Source: Chlamydiota bacterium | GTDB taxonomy: Bacteria; Auribacterota; Tritonobacteria; UBA1439 | Direction: 5' to 3' | Assembly: GCA_012729785.1 (NCBI GenBank) | Contig: JAAYCL010000036.1 | Span: forward strand, 1-64,000 | Length of the DNA stretch: 64,000 bases | Shown: positions 31,959 through 40,202 of the stretch, piece after piece | How the letters are laid out: each line of letters starts with the position of its first letter | How positions within the stretch are numbered: position 1 is the first letter of the stretch | The notes under the pieces: generated by a model | The model's input: the letters and a program-made list of their open reading frames with translations, nothing else | Database searches by the model: none | What the model was told of the DNA's origin: nothing | Position numbers and translations under genes: made by a program

Positions 31959-33494
31959 TCAGCGGGAGACGATGAGGCCCGCGAGACGCGCCGCCTCCGC
32001 ATTGGTCTCCGTTACGATGACGCCCGCCTGTTCGAGCGCGGCGCGCTGGCGGGAGCGACACTGCGGGTCGGCGTCGGTGCCGGTGACGGAGGCGACGAAC
32101 GCGATCCGCCTCTTCCCCGCGCGGGCCTGCGCCGCCTCGATCGCCGGGACGAGCGCCCCCGCGGGGTCGGGGTGCGCGCCGTATCCGAGCACGACGTCGA
32201 AGAGGATCAGCGCGGTTTCCGGATCTCCCGCCTCCCGTACGATCCGCTCGCATCGCAGTGTGAAATCGATCATCGGGTGCGGCCGCCCCCGGGTGAATTC
32301 GTCGTCGCCGAGATCGACGAGGCAGTGCCCCACGCTCACGGCGGCGTCCGCGAGCTTCATCTCCGGGACGAGCGGCGTGTTCGACCGGCAACGGCCCACC
32401 GACTCGTTCAGCACGAGGAGCGCCTCGTCGGTGAGCGTGCCGCCGGAGAAGAGGCCTCGGATGTACCGCTGCCCGGGATCGAGCATCCGGCGCGTCTTCT
32501 CCGCCCGCCGCGCGAAGGCGTCAGAAATACCTGCGCGGGGAGGCGCCTTCCCGCCCGCTGCCTCGACCGCGGCGAGCGCCGCCGACTCGAGCGTGGGGCA
32601 GAAGCGGAGGCCGCGCGCCTCCACCTCGGCCGGGTCGCCATTCATGAAACAGACGATCGCCGGCGTGGCACATTTCGCCGCATGGTCGAGGACCCTGGCC
32701 GCGACCGACCGGTCGGGGGGCTTGGAGACGAGGACGATCAGCTTCGTGGCGGGGTCCGCGTCGAGGAGGTCGATGCCCCTGCACATGCTGATGCCGCCCA
32801 CCTCCTTCCCCAGGTCGCGCCCGCCGAGCCCGATGGCGTGGCTGATCCCGAGGCCGCGGTTCGAAACGATGCAGCTCACCTCCTGGATCCCGGTGCCGGC
32901 CGCCCCGACGATGCCGACGGGGCCGCGGTTCACGACGTTGGCGAAGCCGAGCGCGACGCCGCCGATGATCGCCGTGCCGCAGTCGGGCCCCATCACGATG
33001 AGGCCGAGCCGGTCGGCTTTCCGTTTCAGGGCGACCTCGTCCTCGATCGGCACATTGTCGCTGAAGATCATCACGTGCATCCCGCGGTCGAGCGCCGCCT
33101 CGGCCTCGCGGCGCGCGTAGGGGCCGGGAACGGAGATGAAGACGAGGTTCGCCTCGGGCAGCGCCCTGGCGGCCGCGGCGAGGGAGGGCGGGGCCGCCTG
33201 CGCGTCGCCGGGCGCGGCCTGGGGGCGGGAGAGGAGGAACTCCTGTACCGCGGCCGCGGCGCTCTCCGCGCGGGCCTCATCCTCGGCGCGGACGGCGATG
33301 ATCAGATCCATCGGCCCGGCGGCGGCCCCGGCGTCGTCGAGGACGCCGGAGGCGGCGAGGAGCTCCTTGTTGGCGTCGGTCCCCATCATCGCCGAAACCT
33401 CGCCGGCGCCCGACGCCTCCTTCGCGCGGGCCGCGATGGACATCAGCATCACCGAGTCCACGTAGCGGTTGGGTATCACGATGTTCCGGAGCAT
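31959..33494 (-). CDS. fdrA: FdrA/AllF-family protein, succinyl-CoA-synthetase-like carbamoyltransferase subunit
   Basis: 511 residues from ATG 33494 (GGGGAGG 7 nt upstream). FdrA has a duplicated CoA-ligase-like architecture: the N-terminal ~140 residues (MLRNIVIPNRYVDSVMLMSIA) are FdrA-specific; then comes VGIVGAAGTGIQEVSCIVSNRGLGISHAIGLGGRDL, where succinyl-CoA synthetase alpha has its CoA and phosphohistidine region; a ligase-like C-terminal domain follows (FSGGTLTDEALLVL, ALILFDVVLGYGAHPDP). In E. coli FdrA (AllF) is one of three proteins of oxamate carbamoyltransferase. First gene of the FdrA-DUF1116-MdcA operon, diverging from the nucleoside-importer operon. Confidence 0.9.
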   Translation of the reverse strand: MLRNIVIPNRYVDSVMLMSIAARAKEASGAGEVSAMMGTDANKELLAASGVLDDAGAAAGPMDLIIAVRAEDEARAESAAAAVQEFLLSRPQAAPGDAQAAPPSLAAAARALPEANLVFISVPGPYARREAEAALDRGMHVMIFSDNVPIEDEVALKRKADRLGLIVMGPDCGTAIIGGVALGFANVVNRGPVGIVGAAGTGIQEVSCIVSNRGLGISHAIGLGGRDLGKEVGGISMCRGIDLLDADPATKLIVLVSKPPDRSVAARVLDHAAKCATPAIVCFMNGDPAEVEARGLRFCPTLESAALAAVEAAGGKAPPRAGISDAFARRAEKTRRMLDPGQRYIRGLFSGGTLTDEALLVLNESVGRCRSNTPLVPEMKLADAAVSVGHCLVDLGDDEFTRGRPHPMIDFTLRCERIVREAGDPETALILFDVVLGYGAHPDPAGALVPAIEAAQARAGKRRIAFVASVTGTDADPQCRSRQRAALEQAGVIVTETNAEAARLAGLIVSR

Positions 33495-33523
33495 CCCTGC
33501 CTCCCCTCTGAAAGGACGGCCGG

Positions 33524-33553
33524 AGTATAGGAAAAACGGTGGAATTTGCGCAA
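33524..33553 (-). promoter_or_regulatory. Candidate promoter of the fdrA operon
   Basis: TATACT (33529-33524) with TTGCGC 18 nt upstream (33553-33548). Good -10, weak -35. The palindrome TTGCGCAA (33547-33554) overlaps the -35 and could be a regulator site shared with the divergent promoter at 33570-33599. Confidence 0.45.
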
Positions 33554-33569
33554 GCGTAAACTGGCTTCG

Positions 33570-33599
33570 TGACCTAGCCGCGGCGGCCTGTGTTATACT
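33570..33599 (+). promoter_or_regulatory. Candidate promoter of the nucleoside-importer operon
   Basis: TGACCT (33570-33575), 18-nt spacer, TATACT (33594-33599). Leader of ~80 nt before the lipoprotein start. Convincing -10 only. Confidence 0.4.
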
Positions 33600-33686
33600 A
33601 CGCGCACACGCCGTCGCCGGAGGGGAGGCGCAGCGCCCGCCGTCCCCCCCGGGGGGGCGGTGCGGCCTTTCGGGGGAGGTGCGACG

Positions 33687-34676
33687 ATGAGGTGCGGGGC
33701 GGGTTCGATCGTTGCCGTCCTCGCCGCGGCGCTCGCCGGCTGCGGGGGGGAGGCGCCGAGCGATGCGGGGAAGACGAGGGTCGCCGCGGTCTTCGCGACG
33801 CCGATCGAGGAGCCGTGGGACGGGTGCATCCACCAGGCGCTGCTGCGCGCGAAGAGGGAACTCGGGGTGCACTACGAGTGGGCCGAGTCGGTCGCGAACC
33901 CCGATTTCGAGCGGGTGGTGCGGGAGTTCGCAGGGCGCGGCTTCGACCTGGTCATGGGCGACGCGTTCGGGTCCGAGGAGGCGGTGCGCCGCGCGGCGAA
34001 GGATTCTCCCAAGACCGCCTTTCTGTTCGGATCCGGCCTCAAGCCCCAGGCCCCCAACTTCTCCGTCTTCGACAACTGGATCCACGAGCCCGCCTACCTC
34101 TCGGGGATGATCGCCGGGAGACTCACGAAGACGAACTGCATCGGCGCGGTGGGGGGCTACTCGGTCCCGGAGGTGAACCGGCTGCTGAACGCATTCTTCT
34201 CCGGCGCCCGTTCGGTGAATCCCCAGATCAGGCGGAAGGTCGTCTTCATCAACTCCTGGTTCGACCCGCCGAAAGCCAAGGAGGCGGTCTTCGCGCAGGC
34301 CGCGCTCGGCGCGGACGTTTTCTTCGGGGAGCGCTACGGCGTGATCGAGGCGTGCCGCGAGAAGGGCCTCCTCGCCTTCAGCAACATGCAGCCGCAGGCG
34401 GCGCTCGCCCCCGACACCGTCGTGACCGGGCCGGTCTGGGACATGTGGCCCACCGTGCGCGAGGCGATCGGCCGGGTCAGGGGCGGGAGGTGGATCGCGC
34501 AGGACTTCGCAGAATGGACGATGATGCGGAAGGGCGGCGCCTCGCTCGCCCCGTACCACGACTTCGAGAAGAAGCTCTCCTCCGAGATCCTCCAGATGGT
34601 CGCGGAGAAACAGCGCGAGATCCTGGAGGGCCGCTTCACCGTCCCGGTCGATGAGCAGATCCCCGTGTCGGATTGA
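33687..34676 (+). CDS. BMP-family nucleoside-binding lipoprotein of an ABC importer
   Basis: 329 residues from ATG 33687 (GGGGGAGG upstream). Lipoprotein signal with lipobox LAGC (residues ~17-20 of the start MRCGAGSIVAVLAAALAGCGG). The mature part is a BMP/PnrA domain: VAAVFATPIEEPWDGCIHQALLRAK, FDLVMGDAFGSEEAVRRAAKD, FDNWIHEPAYLSGMIAGRLTK, GYSVPEVNRLLNAFFSGAR. Known members bind purine or pyrimidine nucleosides. The operon context with uridine phosphorylase and PreT/PreA suggests uridine or a nucleobase as ligand. First gene of the importer operon. Confidence 0.85.
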   Translation: MRCGAGSIVAVLAAALAGCGGEAPSDAGKTRVAAVFATPIEEPWDGCIHQALLRAKRELGVHYEWAESVANPDFERVVREFAGRGFDLVMGDAFGSEEAVRRAAKDSPKTAFLFGSGLKPQAPNFSVFDNWIHEPAYLSGMIAGRLTKTNCIGAVGGYSVPEVNRLLNAFFSGARSVNPQIRRKVVFINSWFDPPKAKEAVFAQAALGADVFFGERYGVIEACREKGLLAFSNMQPQAALAPDTVVTGPVWDMWPTVREAIGRVRGGRWIAQDFAEWTMMRKGGASLAPYHDFEKKLSSEILQMVAEKQREILEGRFTVPVDEQIPVSD

Positions 34677-34684
34677 CAACTGTT

Positions 34685-34928
34685 GGGGGCGGACCACGGT
34701 ATCTGATTGCAGCTGTATATGTTAGGACTAATCCAGGCCTTACAAACGGCCTTAGAAGCGATTTTTAACCCTGAAAATGCATTCTAAGGGGAATATACAC
34801 CGATGCGCATAAGCCGATAGATCCCTTAGAGGCTGAAAACAGGCCCCAAAATCGCTTCTAAGGCCCTTTTTAGCGCATGAAATATACCTAACATGTTGCA
34901 GAACAATAAGATATCGTGGTCCGACCCC
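34685..34928. mobile_element. 244-bp non-autonomous element (MITE) related to the RAYT-like transposon
   Basis: Ends GGGGGCGGACCACGGTATCT (34685-34704) and ATATCGTGGTCCGACCCC (34911-34928) match those of the 27720-28672 element and each other as inverted repeats. Both halves keep the GTTAGG and GGCCTTAGAAGCGATTTT blocks, so the element is nearly a complete ~95-bp inverted repeat with a short unique middle and no gene. It lies in the junction between the binding-protein and ATPase genes. Confidence 0.85.
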
Positions 34929-36446
34929 GAATATCTTGTGGAGATGCGGGGGATTGTCAAGCGGTTCTACGGCAGGGCGGTCAACGATCGCGTCGATCTC
35001 ACCCTGCGCAAAGGGGAGGTGCTCGCCCTCCTCGGCGAGAATGGGGCGGGGAAATCCACGCTCGTCAAGATCCTCTACGGACTCTACACGCCCGACGCGG
35101 GGCGACTGGCAGTCAGGGGGCGCCCCGCCTGCATCAGATCCCCGAGGCACGCCATCTCTCTCGGGATCGGCATGGTGCACCAGCATTTCACCCTCGTCTC
35201 CGAGCTCACAGTCGCCGAGAACATCGCCCTCTGCGCCCCGCCCGCCCGCCGCGGCGTCCTCCTAGACCTGGCGGGAGTGGAGCGGCGCGTCCGGGATATC
35301 TCCGACCGGTACGGCATCCGGGTCGACCCGACGGGGAGGGTGGGGGAACTCTCCGTCGGGGAGCGCCAGCGGGTCGAGATCCTCAAGGCCCTCGCGGGCG
35401 GGGCGGAGATCCTCGTCCTCGACGAGCCGACCGCGGTCCTCACGCCGGGCGAGGCGGCGGAGCTGTTCGGCGTCATCGAATCGCTGAAACGCGGTGGGGC
35501 GGGGATCGTCCTCATCAGCCACAAGCTCGAGGAGGTGATGGCGGTCTCCGATCGCGTGACGGTGCTGCGCGGGGGGCGGGTCGTCCTCGACACCGACACC
35601 CGGCGCACAGACGTCCGGGCGCTCGCGGCGGCCATGATGGGGCGGGAGACGCCGGCGCCGTCGCGGCGCGCCGCGCGGAAGCCGGGGCGGCCGGTCCTCG
35701 ATGTCAGGGGGCTGCGGGCGCGCGGCGCGCAGGGGCACGAGGCCCTCAGGGGCGTTTCGTTCACCGTCCGGGAGGGGGAGATCGTCGGCCTCGCCGGGGT
35801 CTCCGGGAACGGCCAGCGCGAGCTGGCGGAGATCCTCTCGGGCCTGCGCCCCGCCTCGGGGGGCGAATTCCTCCTGCGCGGCGTCGGGATGCGCGGGGCG
35901 ACGCCGCGCCGGCTCGCGATGCGCGGGGTCGGGAGGATCCCGGAGGACCGGATGGAGACCGGGGCGATACTCGACCTGTCCCTGAAGCAGAACCTGATCC
36001 TGGAGCGGTACCACCTCGCCCCGTTCTCGAAACGGTACCGACAGGTGCCGGGGGAGATCGACGCGTGCGCCGAGCGCCTTGTCGCGGAGTACCGTATCGC
36101 GGCGCACTCGATTGAGATCGAACTGCGCACCCTCTCCGGGGGGAACATCCAGAAGGCGATCCTCGCGCGGGCGCTGGATCCCCGCCCGTCGCTCATCCTC
36201 GCCGCCCAGCCGGTGCGGGGGCTCGATGTGGGGGCCGCGGCGTTTGTCCATCGGAGGCTTCTCGATGAGAGGGACCGCGGCGCGGCGGTGCTGCTCATCT
36301 CCGAGGACCTCGACGAGATACTCCTGCTCGCCGACACGATCGGGGTGATCTACCGGGGGGAGCTCCTGCGCGTCTGCCCGAGGGGGGAGATCGACCGCGA
36401 TCGCATCGGCATGCTGATGGCGGGCGTGCGGGAGGGGACGCGATGA
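34893..36446 (+). CDS. ABC importer ATPase with two nucleotide-binding domains (YufO/PnrC-like)
   Basis: 517 residues from ATG 34893, but that start and the first 12 codons lie inside the 244-bp mobile element; GTG 34938 and ATG 34944 are in-frame alternatives just after it. No good ribosome site is seen for any. The first domain has Walker A GENGAGKST, signature LSVGERQR and Walker B ILVLDEPTAVL; the second has a degenerate Walker A region GVSGNGQRE and signature LSGGNIQKAI, the usual layout in BMP-type and RbsA-like importers. It energises nucleoside uptake with the two permeases. The stop overlaps the next ATG. Confidence 0.87.
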   Translation: MLQNNKISWSDPEYLVEMRGIVKRFYGRAVNDRVDLTLRKGEVLALLGENGAGKSTLVKILYGLYTPDAGRLAVRGRPACIRSPRHAISLGIGMVHQHFTLVSELTVAENIALCAPPARRGVLLDLAGVERRVRDISDRYGIRVDPTGRVGELSVGERQRVEILKALAGGAEILVLDEPTAVLTPGEAAELFGVIESLKRGGAGIVLISHKLEEVMAVSDRVTVLRGGRVVLDTDTRRTDVRALAAAMMGRETPAPSRRAARKPGRPVLDVRGLRARGAQGHEALRGVSFTVREGEIVGLAGVSGNGQRELAEILSGLRPASGGEFLLRGVGMRGATPRRLAMRGVGRIPEDRMETGAILDLSLKQNLILERYHLAPFSKRYRQVPGEIDACAERLVAEYRIAAHSIEIELRTLSGGNIQKAILARALDPRPSLILAAQPVRGLDVGAAAFVHRRLLDERDRGAAVLLISEDLDEILLLADTIGVIYRGELLRVCPRGEIDRDRIGMLMAGVREGTR

Positions 36447-37552
36447 GACTGCGTCTCGAGAAGCGGCAACCCCTCCCGTTCGGGGCGCGGCTGGCCCTTC
36501 CGTTCGTCGCGGTGGCGATCTCCTTCGCCCTCTCCTTCGTCTTGATCCTCCTCGCGCAGGCAAACCCGTTCACCGTCTTCTACTACATCCTCCAGGGGGC
36601 GCTCGGGTCCCGGACCGGGTTGGCCGAGACCGCGGTGAAGGCCACCCCGCTCGTGCTCACCGGCCTCGCGGCCGCCGTGGCGTTCAAGGCCCGGTTCTAC
36701 AATCTGGGGGGCGAGGGCCAGCTCTACCTGGGCGCCCTCTGCGCCGCGGTGCTCGGCCTCCGCCTCGCGATCCCGCGCCCGCTCGCCGTGCCGGCGATCA
36801 TGGCCGCCGGCTGCGCCGCCGGCGCCGCCTGGGCGCTCTGCGCCGGCGTCCTGAAGGCGCGCTGCAGGGTGGACGAGGCGGTGGTCACCCTCCTCTCGAA
36901 CTACATCGTCATCTGCGTCGTCTCCGCCCTCCTGGACGGCCCGCTGAAGGATCCGCGCACCATGTGGCCGAACTCGCCCCCGATTCTCGACTGCGCCCGC
37001 TACCCGATCCTGCTGGCGGGGACGCGGCTGCACGCGGGGGCGCTCGCGGCGCTCGCCGCGGCCGCGGCGGTCCGGTGGATGATGAAGCGGTCGGTGCTCG
37101 GGTTCGAGATCGCGGCGGTCGGGGCGAACCCGGCGGCGGCCGCGTACGCGGGTATCCCGGTCCGTCGCACCGTGGTGCTCGTCTCCCTCGTGAGCGGGGG
37201 GCTCGCCGGGCTGGCCGGGACCGGGGAGGTGCTCGGCCTCCACTACGACCTCGTCGAGAAGCTCTCGCCCAACTACGGCTACGCGGGCATCGTGATCGCC
37301 ATGCTGGGGGGGCTCGACGCCTTCGGGGTCGTCTGCGCCGCGATCCTGTTCGGGGTGCTCATCACCGGCGCGGAGCTGATGAGCCGCTACACCGGCGTCC
37401 CGGTCTTCCTCGCGGACGTGATCCAGGGGATCGTGCTGCTCGTGATGTGCGCGGTCTTCGTCCTCACGAACTACCGGGTCAGGGTGACGCGCTGTGGGGA
37501 GAAGTCCCCGGTGTGCAACGCGCGGGGCGCGGCGGAAGGGGGCGCGCGATGA
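36443..37552 (+). CDS. ABC nucleoside importer, permease subunit 1 (YufP-like)
   Basis: 369 residues with about ten membrane spans. The BPD_transp_2 family opening FVAVAISFALSFVLILLAQANPFTVFYYILQGALG and the segment KATPLVLTGLAAAVAFKARFYNLGGEGQLYLGAL are diagnostic. The EAA-type cytoplasmic loop is in YAGIPVRRTVVLVSLVSGGLAGLAG. It forms a heterodimer with the next gene. Coupled at both ends by ATGA overlaps. Confidence 0.88.
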   Translation: MRLRLEKRQPLPFGARLALPFVAVAISFALSFVLILLAQANPFTVFYYILQGALGSRTGLAETAVKATPLVLTGLAAAVAFKARFYNLGGEGQLYLGALCAAVLGLRLAIPRPLAVPAIMAAGCAAGAAWALCAGVLKARCRVDEAVVTLLSNYIVICVVSALLDGPLKDPRTMWPNSPPILDCARYPILLAGTRLHAGALAALAAAAAVRWMMKRSVLGFEIAAVGANPAAAAYAGIPVRRTVVLVSLVSGGLAGLAGTGEVLGLHYDLVEKLSPNYGYAGIVIAMLGGLDAFGVVCAAILFGVLITGAELMSRYTGVPVFLADVIQGIVLLVMCAVFVLTNYRVRVTRCGEKSPVCNARGAAEGGAR

Positions 37553-38484
37553 CGGAGATGCTCACGGCGGCGTTCCTCTCCGGCCTCCTCGCGGCGATGC
37601 TGCGGATGGCGACGCCGATCCTCTACGCGGCGCTGGGAGAGTGCCTCTCGGAGCGGTCGGGGGTGCTGAACCTCGGGATCGAGGGGATCATGTTCTTCGG
37701 CGCCCTCGCCGCCTTCCTGACGGCCCGCCAGACCGGCGACCTTTCGCTGGCCGTCGCCGCCGCCTTCTCCAGCGGCGCCCTCCTGGCCCTCGTGCACGCG
37801 GCGCTCACGGTCTCCCTCGGCGTCTCCCAGCACGTGAGCGGCCTCGGGCTGACCATCTTCAGCTCCGGTCTCGCCCTGTTCGTCTACCGTCTGGCCGTCG
37901 GGACCCCCGCGACGCCGCCGCAGGTCGAGCCGTTCGAAATCGCGCGGGTGCCGTTGTTCGCCTCGATCCCGTTCGTCGGGCCGGTCCTGTTCCAGCACTA
38001 TCTCCTCACGTACCTCGCCGTCCTCCTCGTGCCGATTCTGATGCTGGTGATCGGGCGGACGCACTGGGGGCTTGCGCTCCGGGCGACCGGGGAGAACCCG
38101 GAGGCGGCGGACGCGATGGGCGTGGACGTCTTTCGCGTCCGGTACGTCAGCGTCGTCCTCGGCGGGGGGCTGATGGCGGTCGGCGGCGCCTTTCTCTCGA
38201 TCGCCCAGTTCAACATGTTTCTGCCGGGGATCGTCGCGGGGCGCGGTTGGATCGCGCTCGCGCTCGTGGTCTTCGGGAAATGGCGGCCGGGAAGGATCCT
38301 CTTCGGGGCGCTGCTCTTCGGCCTGATCGACGCGCTCCAGCTGCGCCTCCAGGCGGCCGGCGCCGCCCTGCCGTACCAGTACCTCCTGCTCCTCCCGTAC
38401 CTCGTGACGATCCTGCTCCTGGCCGCCTTCGCGCGCGACCCGGCGTACCCCGGGGCGCTGCTGCGGGCGTACCGGCGGGAGTAG
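37549..38484 (+). CDS. ABC nucleoside importer, permease subunit 2 (YufQ-like)
   Basis: 311 residues from ATG 37549, which overlaps the preceding stop. Membrane protein with MLRMATPILYAALGECLSERSGVLNLGIEGIMFFGA, the characteristic N-terminus of the second BMP-type permease, and WGLALRATGENPEAADAMGVDVFRVRYVSV as the ATPase-contact loop. Last gene of the four-gene importer. Confidence 0.88.
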   Translation: MTEMLTAAFLSGLLAAMLRMATPILYAALGECLSERSGVLNLGIEGIMFFGALAAFLTARQTGDLSLAVAAAFSSGALLALVHAALTVSLGVSQHVSGLGLTIFSSGLALFVYRLAVGTPATPPQVEPFEIARVPLFASIPFVGPVLFQHYLLTYLAVLLVPILMLVIGRTHWGLALRATGENPEAADAMGVDVFRVRYVSVVLGGGLMAVGGAFLSIAQFNMFLPGIVAGRGWIALALVVFGKWRPGRILFGALLFGLIDALQLRLQAAGAALPYQYLLLLPYLVTILLLAAFARDPAYPGALLRAYRRE

Positions 38485-38512
38485 GGGGGGCGCCCGCGTC
38501 TGGCGCGGCGGG

Positions 38513-39616
38513 TCAGCGGGCGAGGAAATAACTCCGCCATGCGGAGATCTTCGCGGCCGTTCCGGGGGAAACCGGCTCCTCGCGGAGGGAGGCGGGCTTC
38601 AGGCAGCGCGCGATGAAGCCGCCGAGGCCGTCGGTGAGGATATGGACATTCCGGTAGCCGATCCGGGAAAGGGCGTCGCGGGCCTGGGCGGGGTGCGTCA
38701 TCCCGTTGGAGTAGAGGACGATCGTCCCCCGGTTTTTCCAGGGGGCGAGGATGGCCGGGAGGCGCTGCAGCTCGATATTCTCCGCGCCGCGGATCCGGAA
38801 CAGGCGGTACTCGTCGGCGGGGCGCAGATCCGCGAGGAAGAGCTCCGCCTCCCCCGCGAGCAGCCGGTCGGCGAGCTCCTCGGGCTCGATATGGTCTTCC
38901 CCCTCCTCGATCGCCGCCAGCAGCGACGCCTCCGTGCCCGCCGTCGGCGGGAGGGCGAGGGAGAACGCCCACGCGACGAGGAGGAGGCAGAGGCTGAAGA
39001 TCGTCAGGAACGGCGAGAAGAGGTAGCGCCCCCGCCCCGCGACGCGTCGTTCGAGGTACTCGGCGGTCCAGAAGCTGAGCACCGCGACGGTCGTGAAGGC
39101 GAAGATGAAGATCGACTTGGGGACGCCCAGCGAGTCGTAGACGAATCGGACGCCGCGGTCCCCCGTCGACAGGAGCGGCGCGACCGTTTCGTAGGTCTCG
39201 TTGAACAACATCGAGCCCGCGAGGGCGCCCGCCAGGAAGACGAGGGCGTCGAGTTTCCCTGAGACGCACCCCGCGGCGGCGGTGCCGGGGCACCAGCCGC
39301 CCAGCACGAACCCGACGCCGAAGACGAGTCCCCCGACCACCTGCGCCCCGTAGACGGTGGGCAGCAGGTGCAGCCCCTCCGTCCGCACCCAGCCGAACGC
39401 CTCGAGGTAGGCCAGGCCCAGCATCGCGGTGATGAGGGCGGTGAAGATGACCTTGATGACGGCCATGTCGCGGAAATAGAAGATCCCGGAGAGCCGGCGC
39501 GAGCTGCCGAAGCCGGCCGCCTCGAGGAAGAAGCCGAAGAAGACGCCGATCAGGGCGGCGAGGGCGAAGGCGCGCGTCGAGTCGAGCAGGCCGGCCTCGA
39601 AGCAGGTCTCAATCAT
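38513..39616 (-). CDS. YeeE/YedE-family transporter half fused to an inactive rhodanese domain
   Basis: 367 residues. Residues ~1-230 are a YeeE/YedE (TsuA-like) membrane domain with GFFLEAAGFGSSR and GGWCPGTAAAGCVSGK, the conserved cysteines that relay thiosulfate or related sulfur species through the membrane. Residues ~250-345 form a rhodanese domain (EPEELADRLLAGEAELFLADLRPADEYRLFRIRGAENIEL). Where active rhodaneses have a catalytic cysteine loop this one reads LYSNGMTH, without Cys, so it should bind or sense rather than transfer sulfur. It overlaps the end of the companion half by 8 bp. Confidence 0.83.
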   Translation of the reverse strand: MIETCFEAGLLDSTRAFALAALIGVFFGFFLEAAGFGSSRRLSGIFYFRDMAVIKVIFTALITAMLGLAYLEAFGWVRTEGLHLLPTVYGAQVVGGLVFGVGFVLGGWCPGTAAAGCVSGKLDALVFLAGALAGSMLFNETYETVAPLLSTGDRGVRFVYDSLGVPKSIFIFAFTTVAVLSFWTAEYLERRVAGRGRYLFSPFLTIFSLCLLLVAWAFSLALPPTAGTEASLLAAIEEGEDHIEPEELADRLLAGEAELFLADLRPADEYRLFRIRGAENIELQRLPAILAPWKNRGTIVLYSNGMTHPAQARDALSRIGYRNVHILTDGLGGFIARCLKPASLREEPVSPGTAAKISAWRSYFLAR

Positions 39617-40133
39617 CCCACTGCCCCCTCGCGATGCGGGCGGCGGCGTAGCCGCCCGCGAAGACGCAGACCATGAAGACCATGCTCCCCGTCAGGAGGA
39701 GCGCCCCGCCGGTGAGCGCCTGCCCGGAGGTGCAGCCCGAGGCGAGGCGGCTCGCCCAGCCGGCGAGCACGCCGCCGGCGAAGGCCGACAGGACCCTCCG
39801 GGAAACCGAACAGGCGCGGCCGCGTTCGAGGCGAAGGGAGAAACGGCGCGCGGTGAAGGCGGAGAGCGCCCCGCCCAGAAAGACGCCCCCGAGCATGAAG
39901 ACGAGGTAGTAGCGCAGCGGCCGCGGGCCCCAGGCGCCGAAGTAGGCGCTCGCCTCCACGCGCGCGGGGTCGGCGAGGCGCTCGAGGTAGGCCGCGGCCC
40001 TGGCGATCCCGCCGGAGGCGCCCAGGCCCGCCCCGAGCGTGAGGAACGACCCAAGGAGCGTGACCCCGAGCATGATCCCGGCGACGTACGGGTTCATGTA
40101 CGCACCGCGACGGGGCCTCTGCGTTCGTTCCAT
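39609..40133 (-). CDS. YeeE/YedE-family transporter, N-terminal half
   Basis: 174 residues from ATG 40133 (GGGAG 8 nt upstream; ATG 40097 has no ribosome site). Four or five membrane spans and the motif ASGCTSGQALTGGALL, the counterpart of GWCPGTAAAGC in the neighbouring protein. In E. coli and Spirochaeta both halves are one TsuA protein; here they are two genes overlapping by 8 bp. Together they should import thiosulfate or a similar sulfur compound. Confidence 0.8.
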   Translation of the reverse strand: MERTQRPRRGAYMNPYVAGIMLGVTLLGSFLTLGAGLGASGGIARAAAYLERLADPARVEASAYFGAWGPRPLRYYLVFMLGGVFLGGALSAFTARRFSLRLERGRACSVSRRVLSAFAGGVLAGWASRLASGCTSGQALTGGALLLTGSMVFMVCVFAGGYAAARIARGQWDD

Positions 40134-40202
40134 CCGTCGTCTCCCGTTGTTCCGCCCCCGCCGCGGCGCAGACGTCCGTTCAATCGGCCTGCGGGGCGGA
40201 CC

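Noticed and set aside
28751-31975. 1074-codon open frame on the + strand
   Set aside because: Antisense shadow of the MdcA-like and DUF1116 genes, which have clear family motifs and ribosome sites on the opposite strand.
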